Shown here: positions 24,546-32,767 of the stretch, in pieces
Layout of the letters: each line of letters begins with the position of its first letter
Position numbering within the stretch: the first letter of the stretch is position 1
DNA from: Flavobacteriales bacterium
Lineage (GTDB): Bacteria > Bacteroidota > Bacteroidia > Flavobacteriales_F > PHOS-HE28
NCBI GenBank assembly: GCA_016715895.1
Contig: JADJXH010000004.1
Span: forward strand, 1,178,001 to 1,242,000
Length of the DNA: 64,000 nt
Reading direction: 5' to 3'
The notes under the pieces: model-generated
Told to the model about the DNA's origin: nothing
The model's input: only the letters and a program-made list of their open reading frames with translations
Database searches by the model: none
Made by a program: the position numbers and the translations under genes

Positions 24546-25405
24546 ACCTTTCTCTGACCTCTCTCCGCATCGCCGGTGTTCCCGAACCCTACAACCTGCC
24601 CTGGCACCTGGCCATGGAGCAGGGGCGGTTCGCACAGGCGGGCATCGATCTGCAGTGGCACACCGTGCCTGAAGGCACCGGCCGCATGTGCCGGATGCTC
24701 CGCGACGATGAGCTCGACATGGCCGTGCTGGTCACCGAAGGTGCTGTGCGCGACATCCTGAACGGAGGCCCGCATCGCATCGTGAGCACCTTCGTGGAGA
24801 GCCCGTTGCCGTGGGGCGTGCATGTGCCAGCATGGTCCGACCTGCGCGAGCCGGCCCAGCTGAAAGGCGTCCTCTTTGCCATCAGCCGGCCGGGCAGCGG
24901 AAGCCACATCATGGCCATGCTCTACGCCGAGCGCCTCGGCTGGCGCCCGGGCCCGGATGACCTGGTGGTGGTGCACAACATGGAGGGCGCGGCCCGGCGC
25001 ATGGCCGAGGGAAGTCCCGTGATCTTCCTGTGGGAGACCTACGTCACCTCACGCTACGTGGAGACCGGCGTAATGCGCCGCGTGGACGAGGTGCGCGGCG
25101 ACTGGCCGGGCTTCGTGATCGTGGCGCGTGAGGAGTTCGCCCGCACGCGACCGGACGTCATGCGGGAGGCCCTGGCCGTGCTGGACCGAGCGGTCAGTGG
25201 TCTGGACCTGAGCGCGCACACCGTGGAGCTGGTGACGCAGAACGCGGGCTTCCGCGAAGAGCTGGCGCGGGAATGGCTGGGGCATGTGCGGTGGCGGGTG
25301 GGGAGGCCCGTTGGCGATGCCTTTCAAGACTTGATCCGTACGCTTAAGCACCTTGGTCTGGTGCACGGGACCGCAGACATTGCGCTCACCCACGAGTTCG
25401 CGTGA
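24542..25405 (+). CDS. Substrate-binding-like protein of the SsuA/NMT1 class, no signal peptide
   Basis: 287 residues with the type 2 periplasmic-binding-protein fold pattern seen in sulfonate/thiamine-precursor binding proteins: LRIAGVPEPYNLPWHLAMEQ, then ID(L)QWHTVPEGTGRMCRML, ISRPGSGSHIMAMLYA and IFLWETYVTSRY. It has no signal peptide and no permease or ATPase neighbour, so it is probably a cytoplasmic protein rather than a transporter subunit. I recall similar stand-alone proteins in Flavobacteriia. The start is TTG at 24542, inside the upstream repeat; no better start precedes the conserved LRIAGVPE. It may be an enzyme-like member of the family; its ligand is unknown. Confidence 0.75.
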   Translation: MDLSLTSLRIAGVPEPYNLPWHLAMEQGRFAQAGIDLQWHTVPEGTGRMCRMLRDDELDMAVLVTEGAVRDILNGGPHRIVSTFVESPLPWGVHVPAWSDLREPAQLKGVLFAISRPGSGSHIMAMLYAERLGWRPGPDDLVVVHNMEGAARRMAEGSPVIFLWETYVTSRYVETGVMRRVDEVRGDWPGFVIVAREEFARTRPDVMREALAVLDRAVSGLDLSAHTVELVTQNAGFREELAREWLGHVRWRVGRPVGDAFQDLIRTLKHLGLVHGTADIALTHEFA

Positions 25406-25459
25406 AGGCCGGCGGCTAACCGACTGAGCATCAGTGGGGCGCCGGTCGTTCGGAAGCGG

Positions 25460-25467
25460 TACCTTCG
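25460..25467 (+). promoter_or_regulatory. -7 box upstream of wbpD
   Basis: TACCTTCG, one mismatch to TAnnTTTG, 53 nt before the start codon. A GGGCACATG repeat occupies the space between box and gene, so the leader is made largely of repeat sequence. Confidence 0.4.
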
Positions 25468-25480
25468 CAGCCCTTCCGGC

Positions 25481-25523
25481 ATGCGTCCATGGGCACATGG
25501 GCACATGACCACAGGCGCACATG
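25481..25523. repeat. GGGCACATG-type repeat before wbpD
   Basis: Tandem ATGGGCACATGGGCACATG units and a degenerate third copy ending GGCGCACATG; the last ATG is the wbpD start codon. Same family as 9356-9410. Confidence 0.75.
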
Positions 25524-26093
25524 GACTTCTCCGCCCACCCCACCGCCGTCATCGACGAAGGAGCGATCATCGGTGCCGGCACACGCATCTGGCACTTCAG
25601 CCACATCATGCCCGGCTGCGAGATCGGGGAGGGCTGCAACATCGGCCAGAACGTGGTGGTGAGCCCCGGCGTGAAGCTGGGCCGCAACGTGAAGGTGCAG
25701 AACAACGTGAGCATCTACACCGGGGTGGAATGCGGCGACGACGTGTTCCTGGGCCCCAGCATGGTGTTCACCAACGTGATCAACCCGCGCAGCGCCGTGG
25801 CCCGCCGCGACCAATACCTGCGCACGCGGGTGGGGCGGGGGGCCAGCATCGGCGCCAACGCCACCATCGTCTGCGGGCACGACATCGGCGAGTTCGCCTT
25901 CATCGGCGCCGGTGCGGTGGTGACGAAGGAAGTGCCCCCGTACGCGCTGGTGGTGGGCAACCCCGCCCGGCGCACCGGCTGGATGAGCGAGCACGGCCAC
26001 AAGCTGAGCTTCAACGAGGCCGGTGAGGCCATCTGCCCGGAGAGCGGCCAGCGCTATCAACTGAAGGAAGGACGCGTATCGCGCATCGCCTGA
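25521..26093 (+). CDS. wbpD: UDP-GlcNAc3NA N-acetyltransferase, WbpD-like
   Basis: Left-handed beta-helix acetyltransferase that would acetylate the 3-amino group of UDP-GlcNAc3NA. 190 residues with hexapeptide repeats (for example VIDEGAIIGAGTRIWHFSHI; IGEGCNIGQNVVVSPGVKLG), the acceptor-loop VFTNVINPRS, and the C-terminal GNPARRTGWMSEHGHKL typical of WbpD/WlbB. The wbpB-like gene begins 4 nt after it. The start codon lies at the end of a repeat element. Confidence 0.9.
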   Translation: MDFSAHPTAVIDEGAIIGAGTRIWHFSHIMPGCEIGEGCNIGQNVVVSPGVKLGRNVKVQNNVSIYTGVECGDDVFLGPSMVFTNVINPRSAVARRDQYLRTRVGRGASIGANATIVCGHDIGEFAFIGAGAVVTKEVPPYALVVGNPARRTGWMSEHGHKLSFNEAGEAICPESGQRYQLKEGRVSRIA

Positions 26094-26097
26094 ACCC

Positions 26098-27138
26098 ATG
26101 AGCAGCGGTCCCCACGACAAGGTGCGCTTCGCCGTGATCGGCTGCGGCCACATCGGCAAGCGGCATGCGGAGATGATCCAGCGCGACCCCGAGGGGGAGC
26201 TGGTGGCCCTGTGCGATGTGCGTGCGAAGGGCGAGCTCGGCCTCGATGGCCACGACGTACCCTTCTTCTCCGATCCCGAGGCGATGCTGCGCGATGTGCC
26301 CGGCATCGATGTGGTGAACGTGTGCAGCCCCAACGGCCTGCATGCGCGCCACAGCCTGCTGGCGCTGGAGCACCGCAAGCACGTGGTGTGCGAGAAGCCC
26401 ATGGGCCTCAGCAAGGCCGACTGCGAGGCCGTGATCTACAAGGCGCTCCAGATGCACCGCCACGTCTTCGGCGTGATGCAGAACCGCTACAGCCCGCCCA
26501 GCCAGTGGATCAAGGGCGTGGTGGACCGCGGGCTGCTGGGCGAGATCTATCTGGTGCAGGTCAACTGTTACTGGAACCGCGACGCGCGCTATTACAAGCC
26601 GGGCGGCTGGAAGGGCACCGCGCAGTTCGACGGAGGCACGCTGTTCACCCAGTTCAGCCACTTCATCGACATCCTGTACTGGCTCTTCGGCGACATCACC
26701 GACATCCAGGGCCGCTTTGCCGACTTCAACCATGCCGGGCTCACCGAGTTCGAGGACAGCGGGCTGGTGAACTTCCGGTTCCTGAACGGCGGCATGGGAT
26801 GCCTGAACTACAGCACCAGCGTGTGGGACCGGAACCTGGAGAGCAGCATGACCATCATCGGCTCCAGGGGCAGTGTGAAGATCGGTGGCCAGTACATGGA
26901 CCAGGTGGAGGTCTGCCACATCCAGGACTACACCATGCCGGAGCTCGCGCCCACCAACCCCGCCAACGACTACGGGGCCTACAAGGGCAGCGCGCAGAAC
27001 CACCACTACATCATCCGCAACGTGGTGGAGACCATCAAGGGAAGCAACACCATGACCACCAACGCCCTCGAGGGCCTCAAGGTGGTCGAGATCATCGAAC
27101 GCATCTACGAGAAGAGGGATGAGCAGCAGTCTGTATGA
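26098..27138 (+). CDS. wbpB: Gfo/Idh/MocA oxidoreductase, WbpB-like
   Basis: NAD-dependent oxidation of the C3 hydroxyl of UDP-GlcNAcA. 346 residues: Rossmann start VRFAVIGCGHIGKRHAEMI, VVCEKPMG (the conserved EKP motif, Lys for catalysis), and the second-domain segment YYKPGGWKGTAQFDGG with FTQFSHFIDIL carrying the catalytic His. These are WbpB/WlbA features. It overlaps the following dehydrogenase by 20 bp and follows wbpD by 4 nt. Confidence 0.88.
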   Translation: MSSGPHDKVRFAVIGCGHIGKRHAEMIQRDPEGELVALCDVRAKGELGLDGHDVPFFSDPEAMLRDVPGIDVVNVCSPNGLHARHSLLALEHRKHVVCEKPMGLSKADCEAVIYKALQMHRHVFGVMQNRYSPPSQWIKGVVDRGLLGEIYLVQVNCYWNRDARYYKPGGWKGTAQFDGGTLFTQFSHFIDILYWLFGDITDIQGRFADFNHAGLTEFEDSGLVNFRFLNGGMGCLNYSTSVWDRNLESSMTIIGSRGSVKIGGQYMDQVEVCHIQDYTMPELAPTNPANDYGAYKGSAQNHHYIIRNVVETIKGSNTMTTNALEGLKVVEIIERIYEKRDEQQSV

Positions 27139-28420
27139 CCGCCTTGTGCGGAAGGAGGCCAGGCTGGCCGTGATCGGCCTGGGCTATGTGGGGCTTCCCA
27201 TCGCGCTGGCCTTCGCGCGGAAGCTGAAGGTCGTGGGCTTCGACATCAACCAGAAGCGCGTGGACATGATGCGCCGCAGCGAGGACCCGAGCAACGAGCT
27301 CGCCCCGTCCGAGTTCGAGGGCTGCGACATCCACTTCACCGCCGACATCAACGACCTGAAGGACGTGGAGTTCTTCATCGTGGCGGTGCCCACGCCCATC
27401 GACGACCAGAACATCCCCGACCTGCGGCCGCTGCTGGGCGCCACGCGCACGGTGGGGCAGGTGCTCAAGAAGGGCGACCATGTGGTGTACGAGAGCACGG
27501 TCTACCCCGGCTGCACCGAGGAGGATTGCGTACCCCTGCTCGAGAGCCTCAGCGGGCTCAAGTTCGTCACCGACTTCAAGGTGGGCTACAGCCCCGAGCG
27601 CATCAACCCCGGCGACAAGGAGCACACCCTGGAGCGCATCGTGAAGGTGACCAGCGGCTGCGACGCGGAGAGCGCCGAGACCGTGGCGAAGGTGTACGAA
27701 CTGGTGGTGAAGGCCGGCGTGCACCGGGCCGCGAGCATCAAGGTGGCCGAGGCGGCCAAGATCATCGAGAACACGCAGCGCGATGTGAACATCGCCCTGA
27801 TCAACGAGCTTTCGATCATCTTCAACCGGGTGGGCATCAACACCTACGATGTGCTGGAGGCCGCGGGCACCAAATGGAACTTCCTCAAGTTCCAGCCGGG
27901 CCTGGTGGGCGGCCACTGCATCGGGGTTGACCCCTACTACCTGGTGTACAAGGCCAAGGAGCTGGGCTACCATGCGCAGATCATCGATGCCGGTCGTTTC
28001 GTGAACGACAGCATGGGCGGCTATGTGGCCAAGCAGACGGTGAAGAAGATCATCGCCGCGGGGAAGAACCCCGCCGAGGCCCGGGTGCTGGTGATGGGCG
28101 CCACCTTCAAGGAGAACGTCACCGACATCCGCAACAGCAAGGTGGCCGACGTGGTGAAGGAGCTGCAGAGCTTCAGCTGCCATGTGGACGTCACCGACCC
28201 GCACGCCGACGGCGACGAGGTGAAGCACGAGTACGGCTACACGCTCGCCGCGGAGATGAAGGGACCCTACGACGCCATCGTGGTGGCCGTGAACCATAGC
28301 GAGTATGCGAACAAGGACGAGGCCTGGTTCAAGAGCATGATGACCCCCAAGGGCGTGCTGGTGGACCTCAAGGGCATTTTCCGCAAGGAGATTAAGAGCT
28401 TGAACTATTGGAGCCTGTGA
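27119..28420 (+). CDS. wbpA: UDP-N-acetylglucosamine 6-dehydrogenase, WbpA-like
   Basis: Oxidises UDP-GlcNAc to UDP-GlcNAcA, first step of the diacetamido-uronate pathway. 433 residues. Seen: LAVIGLGYVGLPIALAFA, VAVPTPID, YESTVYPGCTEE, and the catalytic Cys in GGHCIGVDPYYL. The GGHCIGVDPYYL form separates this group (WbpA/TviB) from the UDP-glucose dehydrogenase at 22130. Overlaps wbpB by 20 bp. Confidence 0.9.
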   Translation: MSSSLYDRLVRKEARLAVIGLGYVGLPIALAFARKLKVVGFDINQKRVDMMRRSEDPSNELAPSEFEGCDIHFTADINDLKDVEFFIVAVPTPIDDQNIPDLRPLLGATRTVGQVLKKGDHVVYESTVYPGCTEEDCVPLLESLSGLKFVTDFKVGYSPERINPGDKEHTLERIVKVTSGCDAESAETVAKVYELVVKAGVHRAASIKVAEAAKIIENTQRDVNIALINELSIIFNRVGINTYDVLEAAGTKWNFLKFQPGLVGGHCIGVDPYYLVYKAKELGYHAQIIDAGRFVNDSMGGYVAKQTVKKIIAAGKNPAEARVLVMGATFKENVTDIRNSKVADVVKELQSFSCHVDVTDPHADGDEVKHEYGYTLAAEMKGPYDAIVVAVNHSEYANKDEAWFKSMMTPKGVLVDLKGIFRKEIKSLNYWSL

Positions 28421-28425
28421 GCATG

Positions 28426-28513
28426 AACCACAGATGGACACAGATTAGGACGGATAGGCTCCAACCCTCCCTGTCGATAGGTCATCCGTGTCCATCCGCG
28501 TTCATCCGTGGTT
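28426..28513. repeat. CCACAGATGGACACAG-type inverted repeat
   Basis: The element begins AACCACAGATGGACACAGAT and ends in ATCCGCGTTCATCCGTGGTT, so its outer ends (AACCAC/GTGGTT) are complementary and the arms carry related GGA-C-A words. It fills the gap between the wbpA-like gene and rfbB. I know words of this type as dispersed repeats from many unrelated bacteria. Confidence 0.75.
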
Positions 28514-28516
28514 GAA

Positions 28517-29614
28517 ATGGTGCAGACCCGCAACACCTTGTCCGCCGGAGCCACGGAGTGGCAAAGGCGGGTCCTGATCACCGGCGGTGCCGGCTTCATC
28601 GGCAGCCATGTGGTGCGCCGGTTCGTCACCCGGTACCCGCAGTACCGCATCATCAACCTGGATGCGCTCACCTACGCGGGCAACCTGGAGAACCTGCGCG
28701 ACATCGAGCAGGCGCCGAACTACACCTTCGTGAAGGCCGACATCTGCGACGCGGAGGCCGTGGCGAAGGTGTTCGAGGACTTCACCATCGACCGGGTGAT
28801 CCACCTCGCGGCCGAAAGCCATGTGGACCGCAGCATCACCGATCCGCTCGCCTTCGTGCGCACCAACGTGTTCGGTACGGTGACCTTGCTGAACGCCGCC
28901 AAGGAGGCATGGAAAGGCCGCTTCGAAGGCAAGCGCTTCTACCACGTGAGCACCGACGAGGTGTACGGATCGCTTCACGACGGCGGCTTCTTCACGGAGC
29001 AGACGCCCTATGATCCGCAGAGTCCCTATAGCGCCAGCAAGGCCAGCAGCGACCACTTCGTGCGCGCCTACGGCAACACGTACAGGCTGCCCTTCGTGGT
29101 GAGCAACTGCAGCAACAACTACGGCAGCCACCACTTCCCGGAGAAGTTGATCCCGCTCATGATCAACAACATCCGCAACAACAAACCGCTGCCGGTCTAC
29201 GGCAAGGGCGAGAATGTGCGCGACTGGCTCTGGGTGGAGGACCACGCCAGCGCCATTGACGCGGTGTTCCACAAGGGCGTGGACGGCGAGACCTACAACA
29301 TCGGCGGGCATAACGAGTGGAAGAACATCGACCTGGTGCACCTGCTCTGCCGCATCATGGACCGGAAGCTCGGGCGTGCCGAAGGGGAAAGTGCGAAGCT
29401 GATCACCTACGTCACCGACCGCGCCGGGCACGACCTGCGCTACGCGATCGATGCCGCCAAGATCGAGCGCGAGCTGGGGTGGCGGCCGAGCATCACCTTC
29501 GAGGAGGGCCTGGAGCGCACCGTGGACTGGTACCTGGCCAACACCGAATGGCTGGACCATGTGACGAGCGGCGCCTACCAGCAGTACTACAAGGAGCACT
29601 ACGCCGCGCGATGA
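28517..29614 (+). CDS. rfbB: dTDP-glucose 4,6-dehydratase
   Basis: Converts dTDP-glucose to dTDP-4-keto-6-deoxyglucose, the branch point to rhamnose and other deoxysugars. 365 residues from the ATG at 28517; a GTG at 28508, at the end of the repeat, is an alternative. Seen: ITGGAGFIGSHVV, HLAAESHVDRSI, VSTDEVYGSL (Asp-Glu acid pair), YSASKASSDH (YxxxK) and NNYGSHHFPEKLIP. RfbA, RfbC and RfbD partners are not in this window. Confidence 0.94.
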   Translation: MVQTRNTLSAGATEWQRRVLITGGAGFIGSHVVRRFVTRYPQYRIINLDALTYAGNLENLRDIEQAPNYTFVKADICDAEAVAKVFEDFTIDRVIHLAAESHVDRSITDPLAFVRTNVFGTVTLLNAAKEAWKGRFEGKRFYHVSTDEVYGSLHDGGFFTEQTPYDPQSPYSASKASSDHFVRAYGNTYRLPFVVSNCSNNYGSHHFPEKLIPLMINNIRNNKPLPVYGKGENVRDWLWVEDHASAIDAVFHKGVDGETYNIGGHNEWKNIDLVHLLCRIMDRKLGRAEGESAKLITYVTDRAGHDLRYAIDAAKIERELGWRPSITFEEGLERTVDWYLANTEWLDHVTSGAYQQYYKEHYAAR

Positions 29615-29624
29615 GGGACACCGA

Positions 29625-29684
29625 CGCCCTGGCACCATAGCACCTCGCACCTTCGCACCGCTCCACCCTCGCACGTTCGCACTG
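29625..29684. repeat. GCACCTTCGCACC-type simple repeat
   Basis: Successive words GCACC(A/T), TCGCACCTTCGCACCG, TCGCACGTTCGCAC fill the gap between rfbB and the CpsB-type gene. A different repeat family from the other gaps of the locus. Confidence 0.65.
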
Positions 29685-29694
29685 CAGTACCCCC

Positions 29695-30444
29695 ATGGGC
29701 CTCTTCTCCTCCCTGTTCGGCCCGAAGGCACCCCGGTCGGGACCCGTGGACCTGTCGGCGCTGAAGTGCGACGTGCACAGCCATTTCATCCCGGGCATCG
29801 ACGATGGGGCACCCACATTGGAGGCGGCCATGGAACTGCTGCGCGCCATGCGCGACCTGGGCTTCACCAAGGTGATCACCACCCCGCACGTGATGAGCGA
29901 TGGCTACCGGAACACCCCGGAGATCATCCTGGGCGGGCTGGACGCGCTGCGGCGCGAGGTGGCCGCGCAGGGCCTCGAGATCGATGTGGAGGCCGCCGCC
30001 GAGTACTACCTGGACCACGAGCTGGAGCAGAAGGTGATGGATCGACAGGTGCTCACCTTTGGGAAGGACCTGCTGCTGTTCGAGCTGCCCTTCATGAGCG
30101 AGCCGTCGATCCTGCTGCAGCTGGTCTTCGCCATGCAGACGCAGGGCTACCGGCCGGTGCTGGCCCACCCCGAGCGCTACGGCTTCTGGAACCAGGACCT
30201 CTCGCGCTGCGAGCAGCTCAAGGAGCGCGGCGTGATCTTCCAGCTCAACACCATCGCGTTGATGGGCGGCTATGGCCCCTCTGTGCGCAAGCAGGCCGAG
30301 AAGTTCATCGACCGGGGCTGGTACGAGCTCATCGGCAGCGACTGCCACCGCATGGACCATGTGCACGCCCTGCGCGACACCCTCACCGAGCCCTACCTGC
30401 ACAAGCTGGTGGACAGCGGAAAGTTGATGAACGCGGGGTTGTGA
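29695..30444 (+). CDS. CpsB/YwqE-type tyrosine-protein phosphatase (PHP family)
   Basis: A metal-dependent phosphotyrosine phosphatase of the PHP fold, which in capsule systems removes phosphate from the chain-length tyrosine kinase. 249 residues. Metal ligands are visible: CDVHSHFIPGIDDGA near 24-38, TPHVM near 63, AHPERY near 156, and GSDCHRMDH near 216. It is the last gene of the polysaccharide locus and is convergent with fabD, 3 nt apart. No kinase partner is in this window. Confidence 0.87.
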   Translation: MGLFSSLFGPKAPRSGPVDLSALKCDVHSHFIPGIDDGAPTLEAAMELLRAMRDLGFTKVITTPHVMSDGYRNTPEIILGGLDALRREVAAQGLEIDVEAAAEYYLDHELEQKVMDRQVLTFGKDLLLFELPFMSEPSILLQLVFAMQTQGYRPVLAHPERYGFWNQDLSRCEQLKERGVIFQLNTIALMGGYGPSVRKQAEKFIDRGWYELIGSDCHRMDHVHALRDTLTEPYLHKLVDSGKLMNAGL

Positions 30445-30447
30445 CGC

Positions 30448-31338
30448 CTACCCCGCCGCCGTCTCCACCTCCTTGCTCACCTTCTTGAACAGGCCTTGCA
30501 GCACGTTGCCGGGGCCCACTTCCACCACCTTGGTGGCGCCATCGGCCAGCATGGCCTGCATGGTCTGGGTCCAGCGCACGGGCGCGGTGAGCTGGGCGAT
30601 GAGGTTGGCCTTGATGCGGGCGGGGTCGGTGTGGGGCCGGGCGTCCACGTTCTGGTACACCGGGCAGCGCGGGTTCACGATGGGCGTGTAGGCGATGGCG
30701 GTCTCCAGTTCCACGCGGGCGGGCTCCATCAGCGGGCTGTGGAAGGCGCCGCCCACGGGCAGCACCAGCGCGCGTTTGGCACCGGCCGCCTTCAGGGCCT
30801 CGCAGGCGGCGTTGACCGCCTCGATGGTGCCGCTGATCACCAGCTGGCCCGGGCAGTTGTAGTTGGCGGCCACCACCACGCCCTTGCCGGCCCGGGCCGT
30901 GATGTCCGAGCAGATCTCCTCCACCCGGGCATCGTCCATGCCCAGGATGGCGGCCATGGTGCTGGGCTGCAGCTCGCAGGCCTTCTGCATGGCGTTGGCG
31001 CGTGCGGCCACCAGCTTCATGCCGTCGGCGAACTCCATGGCCCCGGCGGCCACCAGGGCGCTGAACTCGCCCAGGCTGTGACCCGCCGCCATGGCCGGCC
31101 GGAACGCGTCGCCCATCACCTTGGCCTTCACCACGCTGTGCAGGAAGATGGCGGGTTGCGTCACGCTCGTCCGCTTCAGGTCGGCCTCCGTGCCGCTGAA
31201 CATCACATCGGTGAGCTTGAAGCCCAGGATGTCGTTGGCGTGCTCGAACCAGATGCGCGCGTTGCTGTCGGCATCGTACAGGTCCTTGCCCATGCCGGGG
31301 AACTGGCTGCCCTGGCCGGGGAATACGGTGGCGGTCAT
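30448..31338 (-). CDS. fabD: Malonyl-CoA:ACP transacylase
   Basis: Loads malonyl groups onto acyl carrier protein for fatty-acid synthesis. 296 residues from the ATG at 31338 (MTATVFPGQGSQFPGM). Seen: GQGSQ near 8-12, the nucleophile Ser in AAGHSLGEFSAL near 88-95, QPAIF, and the His in VGGAFHSPLM. A longer open frame upstream belongs to no gene. Reverse strand, 26 nt downstream of the Bax-inhibitor-like gene. Confidence 0.95.
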   Translation of the reverse strand: MTATVFPGQGSQFPGMGKDLYDADSNARIWFEHANDILGFKLTDVMFSGTEADLKRTSVTQPAIFLHSVVKAKVMGDAFRPAMAAGHSLGEFSALVAAGAMEFADGMKLVAARANAMQKACELQPSTMAAILGMDDARVEEICSDITARAGKGVVVAANYNCPGQLVISGTIEAVNAACEALKAAGAKRALVLPVGGAFHSPLMEPARVELETAIAYTPIVNPRCPVYQNVDARPHTDPARIKANLIAQLTAPVRWTQTMQAMLADGATKVVEVGPGNVLQGLFKKVSKEVETAAG

Positions 31339-31364
31339 GCGGATGCGGTTGTGCGGGGTGGGGC

Positions 31365-32090
31365 TCAGTCCCTGCGGCCGCCGAACAGGCGCAGCAGCAT
31401 CAGGAACAGGTTGATGAAGTCGAGGTAGAGGCTGAGGGCGCCCATCAGGGCCATCTTCTGCGCGGCCTCGGTGCCGGTGGCCACCACCTCGCCCATGCGC
31501 TTGAGCTTCTGCACATCGTAGGCCGTGAGGCCCGTGAACACCACCACGCCGATGATGCTCACCACGTGGTCCAGGGTACTGCTCTCCAACCAGAAGTTCA
31601 CCAGCGAGGCGATCACGATGCCGATGAGGCCGATCATGAGGATGCTGCCCAGCTTGGTGAGGTCGGTGCGCGTGGTGTAGCCGGCCACGGCCATCACGCC
31701 GAACACCACGGCGGACAGGAAGAACACGTTGACGATGGCCGACATGGCGTAGATGATGAAGATGTAGCTGAGGCTGATGCCCATGATGGTGCTGAAGGCC
31801 AGGAAGGTGAGCAGCAGGGCCATGCCGCTCATGCGCTGCACCAGGCCGCCCATCAGCAGCACCAGGCCCAGCGGGGCCAGCAGCACCACCCAGCCCAGGA
31901 AGGTCTGGCGGCCCGTGGCGGGATCGAAGAGCAGCTGGAACAGGGCCGGGTCGGTGCCGAACCACCACGCCATCACGCCGCTGATCACCAGGGCAAGGGC
32001 CATGTAGCTGAACACGTTGGCCAGGAAGGTGCGCACACTGGCGGCGTCCGACGTGCCGATGAGGGGCGGGGTGAAGCTGTGCTGTTCCAT
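31365..32090 (-). CDS. Bax inhibitor-1/YccA family membrane protein
   Basis: 241 residues with seven predicted membrane segments, for example VFSYMALALVISGVMAWW, FLGWVVLLAPLGLVLLMGG and LLLTFLAFSTIMGISLSYIF. The late FTGLTAYDVQKLKRM motif is the family hallmark (TAYDxQ). In E. coli the homologues YccA and YbhL act in membrane-protein quality control or ion leak; the role here is unknown. It starts 2 nt after the folE stop, suggesting one transcript with folE and fabD. Confidence 0.9.
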   Translation of the reverse strand: MEQHSFTPPLIGTSDAASVRTFLANVFSYMALALVISGVMAWWFGTDPALFQLLFDPATGRQTFLGWVVLLAPLGLVLLMGGLVQRMSGMALLLTFLAFSTIMGISLSYIFIIYAMSAIVNVFFLSAVVFGVMAVAGYTTRTDLTKLGSILMIGLIGIVIASLVNFWLESSTLDHVVSIIGVVVFTGLTAYDVQKLKRMGEVVATGTEAAQKMALMGALSLYLDFINLFLMLLRLFGGRRD

Positions 32091-32092
32091 GG

Positions 32093-32767
32093 TCAGTGGA
32101 GGTTGGCGCTGGTGAGCTTGATGAACTCCTCGCGGGAGCGGTGATCGGTGAGAAAGATACCGGTGAACGCCGATGTGGTGGTCACCGAGTTCTGCTTCTG
32201 GATGCCACGCATCTGCATGCACAGGTGGGCGCACTCCAGCACCACGGCCACCCCGAGGGGACGCAGGGTCTCGTGCACGCAATCGCGGATCTGGTCGGTG
32301 AGGCGTTCCTGCACCTGCAGCCGGCGGGCGAAGGCGTCCACCACACGCGGGATCTTGCTGAGGCCGGTGATTCGCCCGTCGGGGATGTAGGCCACGTGGG
32401 CCTTGCCGAAGAAGGGCAGCATGTGGTGCTCGCACATGCTGTACACCTCGATGTCCTTCACCAGCACCATCTGGCTGTATGGCTCGGTGAACATCGCGCT
32501 GCGCAGGATGGCCGCGGGATCCAGGTCGTAGCCGTGGGTGAGGTATTGCAGTGCCTTCGCCACGCGCTCGGGGGTCTTCTTCAGCCCCTCGCGGTCCGGG
32601 TCCTCGCCGATGGCCTTCAGGATGTCGCCATAGTGGCCGCTGATGCGGCGGATGCCCTTCGCGTCGTAGAGGTCGATGCGCTCGTAGCCTTCGCCCTGGG
32701 GCTCGTGCTCCCCGTCGGGGGCGGCGTTGCGCTTGCGGGGGGGCTTGGGTGCGGGCTTACGCGCCAT
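32093..32767 (-). CDS. folE: GTP cyclohydrolase I
   Basis: Converts GTP to 7,8-dihydroneopterin triphosphate, the first step to folate, biopterin and queuosine. 224 residues; the first 30 or so are a basic extension. Seen: the zinc/catalytic EVYSMCEHHMLPFFGKAHVAY-region, IPDGRITGLSKIPRVV, QERLTDQI and the second Cys in VLECAHLCMQMRG. It overlaps the 3' end of the 6-PTPS-like gene by 11 bp, so the two act in sequence on the same pterin. Confidence 0.96.
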   Translation of the reverse strand: MARKPAPKPPRKRNAAPDGEHEPQGEGYERIDLYDAKGIRRISGHYGDILKAIGEDPDREGLKKTPERVAKALQYLTHGYDLDPAAILRSAMFTEPYSQMVLVKDIEVYSMCEHHMLPFFGKAHVAYIPDGRITGLSKIPRVVDAFARRLQVQERLTDQIRDCVHETLRPLGVAVVLECAHLCMQMRGIQKQNSVTTTSAFTGIFLTDHRSREEFIKLTSANLH

